From positions 1 through 42,517 of the forward strand of contig NZ_BCXI01000055.1 in assembly GCF_001895025.1 (NCBI RefSeq): a stretch of DNA of 42,517 nucleotides. The letters are read 5' to 3'. Both the position numbers and the translations under genes were made by a program. The notes beneath the pieces were generated by a model. It saw only the letters and a list, made by a program, of their open reading frames with translations, had not been told where the DNA came from and ran no database searches. How positions within the stretch are numbered: the first letter of the stretch is position 1; every line of letters begins with the position of its first letter. The DNA comes from Rhodococcus zopfii NBRC 100606 = JCM 9919 (GTDB lineage Bacteria > Actinomycetota > Actinomycetes > Mycobacteriales > Mycobacteriaceae). Positions 8,719 to 16,079 of this stretch are shown here, in pieces.

Positions 8719-10031
8719 GCGCCGTCGCGCCGGACGGCGTCGTCGAGGACTTTCGGATTCCTTGGGCGACAAAAGAGTTCGGCCTGATGTTGCATCACCA
8801 CGATTCGCCCGCGGGATACCGGGTGCCGGAGCTGGTCCACCCCGGGCTGCGCCGCAATCCGCGCCGCGCGCACCTGTTGGTGTCCACCGTGCTGGGCAAG
8901 CACGTGCCGACCGATCCCGCCGTCGTGCTCGCCGCCGGCGACCGGCTCGGCGATCTGGTGGCCGAACTGCTCGGCGAGGACGCCTCGACGGCGGTCGTGC
9001 TGGGCTTCGCGGAGACCGCGACCGGCCTGGGTCACTGCGTGGCCGCGCGCATCGGCGCGGCCTGCTATCTGCATTCCACCCGCCGGAACGTTCCGGGCGC
9101 CGACACGTTCGCCGGGTTCGAGGAGGGGCACTCCCACGCGACCTTCCATCTGCTCCAGCCGACCTCGCCGGACCTGTTCGCGAACTCGGCTCCGCTCGTG
9201 CTCGTCGACGACGAGATCTCCACCGGAACAACCGCACTCGACGCGATTCGCGCGCTGCACCGGCACCACCCGCGCACCCGGTACGTGATCGCCTCCCTCG
9301 TCGACATGCGCGCCGAGGAACACCGGCGCGGGGTCTCGGAGGCCGCCGCCGACCTCGGCGTACGGATCGAGCACGTGTCGCTCGCGGCCGGCCGCGCCGT
9401 GATACCCGAGGGCACCACCGAGCGGGTGACCGCCCTGCCCGACCCGGCCCTGAACCCGCAGGCGCCGCATCGCGGCACCGCGGCTTTCGTCGATCTGCCC
9501 TGGCCGGCAACGGTTCCCGATGGCGGGCGGCACGGCTTCCTGAGCGCCGACACCGCGGCCTTCGATACCGCGATCGCCACCGCCGCCGATGCCCTCGCCG
9601 CCGCCCTCGAGCCGGGGCGCCCGGCCATGGTGATCGGGCACGAGGAACTGATGTACCTGCCGCTGCGGCTCGCCGATGCTCTCGCGACCCGCGGAACCGT
9701 CACCCGATTCCAGACCACGACCCGCTCCCCCGGCTACGTCCTCGACGTCCCCGGATATCCGCTGCGCCGCGGATTCACTTTCCTCGCACCGGAACACGTA
9801 CCCGAGACACACGAAACCGAGGTGCCCCGCTACCTGTACAACGCGCAGTGGCCGGACGCCGAGCGGCGGCCCGCGCTCGTGCTCGTGGTCGACAGCCCCG
9901 CGGACACCGATCGGCTCCGCGCGACCGGAGGGCTCGTCGATGTCCTCACCGAAGCCGGCGAGGACGTTGTCGTCGCGGTGATTCCCGCGACCGACCCGGT
10001 CGCGCTTCGCATCAGCAGGGAGGCGCTGTGA
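8715..10031 (+). CDS. Phosphoribosyltransferase with C-terminal TRSP domain
   Basis: This 438-aa protein has an N-terminal PRTase_2-type domain. The PRPP-binding loop LVLVDDEISTGTTA is at about residues 161-174, with the usual two acidic residues before the glycine turn. The C-terminal half is a TRSP domain; the motif that names it, Thr-Arg-Ser-Pro, is at 336-339 in TTTRSPGY. This architecture is typical of Ter-linked biosynthetic operons, where it is predicted to join a base-like or acid precursor to phosphoribose. The GTG at 8715 overlaps the previous stop by 4 nt. The acceptor is unknown. Confidence 0.9.
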   Translation: MSAVAPDGVVEDFRIPWATKEFGLMLHHHDSPAGYRVPELVHPGLRRNPRRAHLLVSTVLGKHVPTDPAVVLAAGDRLGDLVAELLGEDASTAVVLGFAETATGLGHCVAARIGAACYLHSTRRNVPGADTFAGFEEGHSHATFHLLQPTSPDLFANSAPLVLVDDEISTGTTALDAIRALHRHHPRTRYVIASLVDMRAEEHRRGVSEAAADLGVRIEHVSLAAGRAVIPEGTTERVTALPDPALNPQAPHRGTAAFVDLPWPATVPDGGRHGFLSADTAAFDTAIATAADALAAALEPGRPAMVIGHEELMYLPLRLADALATRGTVTRFQTTTRSPGYVLDVPGYPLRRGFTFLAPEHVPETHETEVPRYLYNAQWPDAERRPALVLVVDSPADTDRLRATGGLVDVLTEAGEDVVVAVIPATDPVALRISREAL

Positions 10032-11134
10032 CGGCACCGTTGACCGGACCCGGGTTCGGCTCGTACGCACCGGACGACGTGACCTGGTTGCTCAAGGACC
10101 TCTCGCGCGTCGACCTCGAAGCCGATGTCGCCGCGCGGGAACAGCGCATCCAGGCGGGGCTGGCGCACTACGCCGAGTCGCTGCCGGTCGAGTACCGGCC
10201 CGACGCGGCCTACCGCGAACTGTTCGACAAGGTGCTCGCCGAGACCTCCGGGCGACTGGCGCGGGCGGTCGGCACCGTCACCGAACTCCTTCTCGCAGAA
10301 CGTGGCCCGAATCCGACGCTCGTGTCGCTGGCCCGTGCCGGCACCCCGATCGGCATCCTGATCCGGCGGTGGGCGCAGCACCATCACGGACTGTCGTTGC
10401 CGCACTATGCGGTTTCGATCGTGCGGGGGCGCGGAATCGACGCCGCCGCGCTCGACCACATCACCGCGCGGCACGATCCGGCGTCGGTGGTCTTCGTCGA
10501 CGGATGGACCGGTAAGGGCGCGATCGCCCGCGAGTTGTCCGCAGCGCTCGCCGAGTACGCGGCGGCGGGTGGCCCTGCGCTGTCCGACGATTTGGCGGTC
10601 CTGGCCGACCCGGGCCGGTGCGTGCGCACCTACGGCACCCGCGACGACTTCCTCATCGCCTCCGCGTGCCTGAATTCCACCGTTTCCGGGCTGATCTCAC
10701 GAACGGTCCTCAACGACACCCTGATCGGGCCGGGTGAGTTCCACGGCGCGAAGTTCTACGCGGACCTCGCCGGCGAGGACGTGTCCGAGACGCTGATCGA
10801 CGCGGTGTGCGCCGAATTCGGCGACCGCGAGACCGCGGTCGCCGATGCCCGCCGCGTGATGGACTCCGACCGCACCCCGACCTGGGCGGGCTGGGCGTCG
10901 GTGGAACTGATCCGAGCCCGATACGGGATCTCCACCGTGAATTTCGTCAAACCCGGTGTGGGGGAAACGACGCGGGTGCTGCTGCGGCGGGTGCCGTGGA
11001 AGGTTCTCGTGCGCGAGGCCGACGCCGCCGAGCACGCCCACATCCGGATGCTCGCCGCGGCGCGCGATGTTCCGGTCGAGGAGGTCCCCGACCTCGCCTA
11101 TTCCTGCATGGGCCTGATCAAGGATCTGCCGTGA
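10028..11134 (+). CDS. StiP-family protein with PELOTA-like C-terminus
   Basis: This 368-aa protein matches the family now labelled cysteine protease StiP and earlier grouped with phosphoribosyltransferases. VVFVDGWTGKG at about 154-164 looks like a PRPP-type loop, and SACLNSTVSGLISRTV holds the conserved cysteine region. The last 60 residues, including HIRMLAAARDVPVEEV and SCMGLIKDL, resemble the L7Ae/PELOTA RNA-binding fold predicted for this family. Whether it is a transferase or a peptidase cannot be settled from sequence. Both ends overlap neighbours by 4 nt (GTGA), placing it firmly in the operon. Confidence 0.85.
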   Translation: MTAPLTGPGFGSYAPDDVTWLLKDLSRVDLEADVAAREQRIQAGLAHYAESLPVEYRPDAAYRELFDKVLAETSGRLARAVGTVTELLLAERGPNPTLVSLARAGTPIGILIRRWAQHHHGLSLPHYAVSIVRGRGIDAAALDHITARHDPASVVFVDGWTGKGAIARELSAALAEYAAAGGPALSDDLAVLADPGRCVRTYGTRDDFLIASACLNSTVSGLISRTVLNDTLIGPGEFHGAKFYADLAGEDVSETLIDAVCAEFGDRETAVADARRVMDSDRTPTWAGWASVELIRARYGISTVNFVKPGVGETTRVLLRRVPWKVLVREADAAEHAHIRMLAAARDVPVEEVPDLAYSCMGLIKDLP

Positions 11135-11964
11135 CAGCACTGATCGCCTCGGATCTCGACCGCACACTGATCTATTCGCGCGCGGCGATGACGCGGGCCC
11201 AACTCGACCGCGGTGACCTGCTGTGCGTCGAATACCACGAGGGTGCGCCGCTGTCGTACCTCACGGAAAGGTCCGCGCAGCGCTTGCGGGAGCTGAGCAC
11301 CACGGCACAACTGGTCCCGACGACCACCCGCACCCCGGCGCAGTTCCGGCGCATCGCACTGCCGGGCGGGCCGTGGCGGTACGCGATCACCAGCAACGGT
11401 GGCGCGATCCTGGTCGACGGCGAACCGGATCCCGTCTGGCGCGGCGGGCTCGACACCGCGGTGCGTGCCGGCGGCGCCGGTCTCGACGAGGTGCTCACCG
11501 CGCTGCGTGCCCGAATCTCACCGGACTGGGTGCGCAAGCTGCGGATCGCCGACGACCTGTTCTGCTATCTCGTCGTCGACGTCGACGTACAGCCCGCCGA
11601 GTTTCTCGCCGAGTGGGACGAGTGGTGCCGCGCCCACGGCTGGGGCGCGTCCCAGCAGGGCCGGAAGATCTACACGGTCCCCGACAGCGTGTGCAAGAGC
11701 CACGCGGTCGCCGAGGTGCACCGCCGGCTCGTCGCCGACGGCGTGCTCAGCGAGGACTCGCCGGTGTTCGCCGCCGGGGACGGTGCCCTCGACGCACCGA
11801 TGCTCGAGGCGGCCGACGCGGCGATCCGGCCGTGCCACGGTGAACTCGAGACGTTGAACTGGCAGCACCCGACCGTCACCGTCACCGAGGAAGCCGGCGT
11901 CACCGCCGGCGAGGAGATCCTCGCCTGGTTTGCCGGTTCCACCCGGATGCCGTCCGGTTCGTAG
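11131..11964 (+). CDS. HAD-superfamily phosphatase of the Ter operon
   Basis: This 277-aa protein is a HAD hydrolase. Motif I is SDLDRTL with Asp8 as nucleophile and Asp10 as acid/base, TTTRTP resembles motif II, and GDGALD at 216-221 is motif IV. The inserted cap of about 100 residues (DPVWRGGLDTAVR to GRKIYTVPD) fits a Cof- or sucrose-phosphatase-like subgroup. In the Ter-linked set it would remove a phosphate from the product made by the preceding transferases. The GTG start overlaps the previous stop by 4 nt. It is the last gene of the overlapping chain; the next gene begins 80 bp on. Confidence 0.88.
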   Translation: MTALIASDLDRTLIYSRAAMTRAQLDRGDLLCVEYHEGAPLSYLTERSAQRLRELSTTAQLVPTTTRTPAQFRRIALPGGPWRYAITSNGGAILVDGEPDPVWRGGLDTAVRAGGAGLDEVLTALRARISPDWVRKLRIADDLFCYLVVDVDVQPAEFLAEWDEWCRAHGWGASQQGRKIYTVPDSVCKSHAVAEVHRRLVADGVLSEDSPVFAAGDGALDAPMLEAADAAIRPCHGELETLNWQHPTVTVTEEAGVTAGEEILAWFAGSTRMPSGS

Positions 11965-12044
11965 AGTGGGGACCGAGCTCGACCGATCCCAACCGCCCAC
12001 CAGTGCCGCCTGCCGGCGCCGCCCACCCAGTGAGGACGATTGAC

Positions 12045-13409
12045 GTGACCACTTCGCTCGCCAAGGGCCAGAACGGCCCCATCACCGCCTCCGATGTGGT
12101 CGTCTCCCTCGAGTTGACCACCCCGGCCGATCTGTCCGCCCTGCTCGTGAAGGCCGACGGGAAGGTCCGGTCGGACGCCGACTTCGTGTTCTTCAACCAG
12201 CCCACCGGTCCGGGCGTGCGTCTGGTTCCCGGGGCGCCCGGCCAGGCCGCCTCGCTGGCGGTGTCGCTCGGTGCGATCCCCGCCGACATCGCACAGGTCC
12301 GGGCCGTGATCACGCTCGACGACGCGTCGAGCACGTTCGGCCGGTTCGCGCCGCCCACCGCGCGCGTCGCCGACGCCACCGGCGCGGTGCTGTACGAGTA
12401 CCGCATCGAGGGTCTGAGCAGCGAATCGATCGTCATCGCCCTCGAGCTGTACCGGCGTCAGGGCGCATGGAAGGTCCGGGCCGTCGGACAGGGCTACGCC
12501 GGTGGTTTCGCCGCGCTGGTCACCGACCACGGCGTGTCGGTCGACGACGCACCCGCAGCACCGACTCCGGCACCGCAGCCCGCCCCGCCGACACCCCCGG
12601 CCCAGCCGGCACCGCCTCAGCAGCCGTACACCCAGCCGGCGCAGCAGTATGCGCAGCCCGCGCCTCCTCAGCCTTACGGTGAGCCCGCAGCACAGCCGCA
12701 GTACGCGCAGGCCCCGCCTCCGCAGCCCTACGGCCAGGCCGCACCGCCCCAGCCGTACGGTCAACCCGCACCCGCCCAGCAGGCACCCGCCCCGGCTGCT
12801 CCGCCCGCCGAGGTGAGTCTCACCAAGAACCGGCCGGTCAGCCTCGTCAAGGGCCAGCGGGTGACTTTGCGCAAGGAGGGCGGCGTGGCGCTGACCTTCC
12901 TGCGCATGGGTCTCGGATGGGATCCGGTCGAGAAGCGCGGCCTGTTCGGCAACCGCTCCGCGGACATCGACCTGGACGCCTCGGCGGTCCTGTTCGCCGA
13001 CCACAACATCGTCGACGTCGCGTACTACGGTCAGCTGACGTCGAAGGACGGATCGATCCAGCACCAGGGCGACAACCTCACCGGTGAGGGTGCCGGCGAC
13101 GACGAGGTCGTGCTCGTCGACCTGACGCGGGTGCCGCCGCACGTCAACACCCTGATGTTCATCGTCACCTCGTACAAGGGCCACACGTTCGAGCAGGTTC
13201 GGAACGCGTTCTGCCGTCTCGTCGACGGCACCACCAACGCCGAACTGGCCCGCTACACGCTGCAGGGCGGCATGCCGTTCACCGGCATGGTGATGGCGAA
13301 GGTGTACCGGCAGGGACCGGAGTGGAAGCTGCAGGCGATCGGCGAGGGCATCCAGGCCAAGCACCCGGGTGAGGCGGCGCCGCAACTCGGCCGGTTCCTG
13401 GCGACGTAG
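12045..13409 (+). CDS. Double-TerD protein with Pro/Gln-rich linker
   Basis: This 454-aa protein has two TerD domains, residues 1-165 and 256-454, joined by a low-complexity Pro/Gln/Ala/Tyr linker at about 166-255. The C-terminal domain keeps both calcium loops, DIDLDAS at 307-313 and DNLTGEGAGDDE at 343-354. The N-terminal domain keeps the core ([24 protein letters not shown]) but lacks the acidic glycine loop, so it probably does not bind Ca the same way. I chose the GTG at 12045 because GAGGA lies just upstream and the protein then starts TTSLAKGQ like other TerD proteins. TerA-like double proteins are common partners in Ter loci. Confidence 0.92.
   Translation: MTTSLAKGQNGPITASDVVVSLELTTPADLSALLVKADGKVRSDADFVFFNQPTGPGVRLVPGAPGQAASLAVSLGAIPADIAQVRAVITLDDASSTFGRFAPPTARVADATGAVLYEYRIEGLSSESIVIALELYRRQGAWKVRAVGQGYAGGFAALVTDHGVSVDDAPAAPTPAPQPAPPTPPAQPAPPQQPYTQPAQQYAQPAPPQPYGEPAAQPQYAQAPPPQPYGQAAPPQPYGQPAPAQQAPAPAAPPAEVSLTKNRPVSLVKGQRVTLRKEGGVALTFLRMGLGWDPVEKRGLFGNRSADIDLDASAVLFADHNIVDVAYYGQLTSKDGSIQHQGDNLTGEGAGDDEVVLVDLTRVPPHVNTLMFIVTSYKGHTFEQVRNAFCRLVDGTTNAELARYTLQGGMPFTGMVMAKVYRQGPEWKLQAIGEGIQAKHPGEAAPQLGRFLAT
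12541..12810 (+). repeat. Low-complexity Pro/Gln/Tyr-rich linker-coding repeat
   Basis: This stretch encodes imperfect repeats of PPQPYGQ and AQPAPPQ inside the double-TerD gene. Codons vary between copies, so the protein sequence rather than the DNA appears to be maintained. The length of such linkers often differs between strains. Confidence 0.8.
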
Positions 13410-13412
13410 CCG

Positions 13413-14918
13413 GTGGCCGTCGAGTTCCGGGCGGGGCAGAACGCCCCGCTCGCGGCATCCTCGGTCCGCTTCACGGCGACCGCGTCGACACCGCTGGACC
13501 TGTGTGCGCTCGTCGTCGACGACCACCTGAAGGTGGCGTCGTCGCAGGACGTCGTGTTCTACAACCAGCCGCACACCGCGGGTGTCCGGCTCGACGGCGA
13601 CGCGATCGTCGTCGAACTGGACGGCCTGCGCGCGGGTGCTCGGGTGCTGTGCGCGGTCGGTGCCGAATCGGCGCTGCCGGTCTCCACCTCGCTGGCCGAC
13701 GGGTCGGGCGCTCGGTTCGCCGCGTTCCGTGTGCCGCCGTCCGGCGGCGCGACGGCACTGCTGTGCTGGGAGCTCTACCGGCACAACGGGTATTGGAAAC
13801 TGCGCGCGCTGGGGCAGGGCTATGCCGGGGGAATGGCCGAAATGTTCACCGCCCACGGTGTCGACGTCGACGACGAACCCACCCCCATCGAGCAGCCCGC
13901 ACCTGCCGAGGTGCCGTCGCTCGGCGGTGCCTCGCCGTCGTTCGAATGGCTGTGGAAGATCTTCGAGGACTCGTCCCGATCCGCGGCGGCGTATCTGTCG
14001 GCCTTCGAGTACGCGCAGCACCGCCTCGACGACGAACTCTCGGCCGCGGTCGCCGATCCCGCGACCCGAACCGGACCGGCCGCGGAAGAGGCACGCGCGC
14101 AAGCACATCGGCGCTGCCAGGAACTCCAGACGGCCGCGGAGAGCCGGCATCGGGACGACAGTGCCCGGCTCACCGAGGAACTGCGCATCGTCGACGCTGC
14201 GCTCCCGCCGTCCCTGGCATCGTGGGATTCGCCCGGATGGCACACCTCGCCCACACCGGGCGACGGAATCCGCGTCGGTGAACTTTCCGCGCCCGAACGC
14301 GGCTCCCTGCGTGTGCCCTTGTGCGTGCCGTTGCCGTTGTCTCGCCCGCTGTGGATCGACGGCGACGATGCGGCGTCTCGACAGGTCGTCACGGCACTCG
14401 TCCTGCGCCTGCTCGCCGCGCAACCCGGGACCCGGCTCGACCTCGTCGACCCCGGTGGCGCTTTCGCCGAACTCGGCGAGTTGACCGCCCCCGTGTTCGC
14501 GGGGCCTCCGGTTCTCGATGTCGGCGGTGTCGCACCGAAACTGAAGGGCCTGGCCGACAGTGCCGAACTGGAAGCCCTCGCGGCGTCCACCGACTGCGCT
14601 GCGCCCCGCCCGCGCGCGCGAGTTCTCGTCCTCACCGGTGTCCCGCACGGCTACAGCAGCGACGACCTCGTGCAGGTCCTCCGGCTCGTCCAGGTCGCGG
14701 GCGCGCAGCAGGTCTCGATAGTGATCGCCGGCTCGTCCGACACGATGATCGACGATCCCGCGTTCCGGGTGCTGCACAAGAATTCACAGCATCTGCCGGC
14801 GGCCCCCGAAGGACACTTCGCCGATCCGTGGACCGGAAGCGACTGGCACTTCACCCCCGACGTCGTTCCGCCGGAGGCGACTGCGGCGCGCATCGTGGAT
14901 ACGCTCGGGGCCTGCTGA
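13413..14918 (+). CDS. TerD domain fused to a degenerate FtsK-like region
   Basis: This 501-aa protein starts with a TerD domain (about 1-150: AVEFRAGQNAPL, WKLRALGQGYAGG) that has lost the acidic calcium loops. A helical section at about 175-270 (SAFEYAQHRLDDELSAAV, RCQELQTAAESRHRDD) follows. The C-terminal half resembles the FtsK/HerA-type ATPase region of Ter-linked proteins (LPLSRPLWIDG, ALVLRLLAAQPGTRLDLVDP, RARVLVLTGVPHGY). No GxxxxGK[ST] Walker A is visible; the equivalent place reads DGDDAASRQVV. An ATPase role is therefore doubtful. The GTG at 13413 is only 3 bp after the previous stop, indicating one operon with the double-TerD gene. Confidence 0.82.
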   Translation: MAVEFRAGQNAPLAASSVRFTATASTPLDLCALVVDDHLKVASSQDVVFYNQPHTAGVRLDGDAIVVELDGLRAGARVLCAVGAESALPVSTSLADGSGARFAAFRVPPSGGATALLCWELYRHNGYWKLRALGQGYAGGMAEMFTAHGVDVDDEPTPIEQPAPAEVPSLGGASPSFEWLWKIFEDSSRSAAAYLSAFEYAQHRLDDELSAAVADPATRTGPAAEEARAQAHRRCQELQTAAESRHRDDSARLTEELRIVDAALPPSLASWDSPGWHTSPTPGDGIRVGELSAPERGSLRVPLCVPLPLSRPLWIDGDDAASRQVVTALVLRLLAAQPGTRLDLVDPGGAFAELGELTAPVFAGPPVLDVGGVAPKLKGLADSAELEALAASTDCAAPRPRARVLVLTGVPHGYSSDDLVQVLRLVQVAGAQQVSIVIAGSSDTMIDDPAFRVLHKNSQHLPAAPEGHFADPWTGSDWHFTPDVVPPEATAARIVDTLGAC

Positions 14919-15019
14919 CTTCGCTCAGGACGACTACCGTGCGGCGACTTCGGCTGCCCGTCACCGGACCGCAACCGCGTGTACCTCGGTATGCAGCATG
15001 CGCGGCGTTGACTTCGTTC

Positions 15020-15964
15020 ATGACCGAGACGTTCCGGATCGCGGAGTATCCACGTCCCACCCACACACTCGTCCAGATCAGCGACACGCACTTCACCGCG
15101 GACTCCGTTCCGCTGCACGGCGTCGTGGACTGCGAGCAGAAGCTGACCGAGGTCCTCGCCGCCGTCGCGGGCACGGGAACCCCCGTGGACGCACTGCTCC
15201 TGACCGGTGATCTGACCGATGCGGGTGATCCGGGCGCGTACCGGCGCCTGCGCGAGGTCGTCGGGCCGGCCGCCGCCGCCATGGGCGTGCCGGTGCTGTG
15301 GACGATGGGCAACCACGACGAGCGAGCCGCGTTCCGTGTGAACCTTCTCGACGCCGCACCCACCGCGGAGCCCGTCGACGCGGTGCACGACGTGAACGGC
15401 CTGCGGGTGATCTGCCTCGACTCCAGCATTCCCGGCGAATCCCGCGGTGAGGTCACGGCAGGGCAGGCACAGTGGCTCGCCGACGAACTGTCGACACCGG
15501 CAGAACACGGCACGATCCTCTCGATCCACCACCCGCCGCTACCGGTGACCGTCGAACGCGCGGTGCTGTGGGAACTGTGCGATCAGTGGCGTCTCGCCGA
15601 TGTGGTGCGCGGCACCGACGTGCGTTCGATCGTGTCCGGCCACGTGCACTACACCTCCAGTGGCATGTTCGCGGGTATCCCGGTGTCCACCGCGACGGCG
15701 GTCGCTTACTCGGCCGATCTGTCGGCTCCCGCTGATGCCCACCGAGGCGCAGACGGCGGCGGCGGATACAACCTGATCGCCGTCTACGACGACACCATCG
15801 TCCACACGGCGGTTCCGCTACTCGCACCGTGCGCGACCGTCGGGTCGATGCACACCCGGGACGACATCGCGGCCGAACTCGACCGCGAAGGCGTACACAT
15901 CCGCGAGCAGGTACCTGCCCGGGACGGCCGGATGCACCGATCGTTACCGCACCGAAGCACATAG
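15020..15964 (+). CDS. Calcineurin-like phosphoesterase, CpdA/Icc type
   Basis: This 314-aa protein has the full metallophosphoesterase set: SDTH (Asp22, His24), LTGDLTD (Asp64), MGNHDE (Asn98, His99), SIHHPP and SGHVHY. This order and length fit class III cyclic-nucleotide phosphodiesterases (CpdA/Icc), which use two metal ions. Many members act on other phosphodiesters, so cAMP hydrolysis is a guess. The ATG at 15020 has a weak Shine-Dalgarno sequence; a TTG at 15008 is possible. It follows the Ter operon by about 100 bp and precedes the catabolic operon by about 115 bp, and could be expressed with either. Confidence 0.85.
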   Translation: MTETFRIAEYPRPTHTLVQISDTHFTADSVPLHGVVDCEQKLTEVLAAVAGTGTPVDALLLTGDLTDAGDPGAYRRLREVVGPAAAAMGVPVLWTMGNHDERAAFRVNLLDAAPTAEPVDAVHDVNGLRVICLDSSIPGESRGEVTAGQAQWLADELSTPAEHGTILSIHHPPLPVTVERAVLWELCDQWRLADVVRGTDVRSIVSGHVHYTSSGMFAGIPVSTATAVAYSADLSAPADAHRGADGGGGYNLIAVYDDTIVHTAVPLLAPCATVGSMHTRDDIAAELDREGVHIREQVPARDGRMHRSLPHRST

Positions 15965-15975
15965 GTTTGCCCTAT
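15961..15975. promoter_or_regulatory. Candidate LysR-type operator (T-N11-A)
   Basis: The site ATAGG-TTTGC-CCTAT is a perfect 5-bp inverted repeat with the T-N11-A spacing used by LysR regulators. It lies 105 bp upstream of the acyl-CoA ligase operon that encodes two LysR proteins. A second short palindrome, CGACCG-TCA-CGGTCG, is at 16004-16018. Confidence 0.4.
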
Positions 15976-16079
15976 CGTTTCATGCGGTTCCTTGTCTTTG
16001 TAGCGACCGTCACGGTCGTGATCGACTGAAGCCCCCGGACCCCTCGTCCGCGTGGGCAGATGTCGATCAGGAGTGCCTC

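Noticed and set aside
12541..12810. Repeated PPQPYGQ coding as a CRISPR-like or satellite array
   Set aside because: Units are imperfect at DNA level, in frame and without spacers; it is a protein linker.
11670..14777. Very long open frame (over 1000 codons) on the minus strand
   Set aside because: It is antisense to the HAD and TerD genes, which have clear motifs. Its translation is Arg/Gly/Val-rich with no recognisable domain, as expected for a GC-rich shadow frame.
16004..16018. CGACCG-TCA-CGGTCG as a terminator of the phosphoesterase gene
   Set aside because: The stem is only 6 bp with a 3-nt loop and no U-run. An operator near the ligase promoter is as likely, so it is mentioned only as a nearby palindrome.
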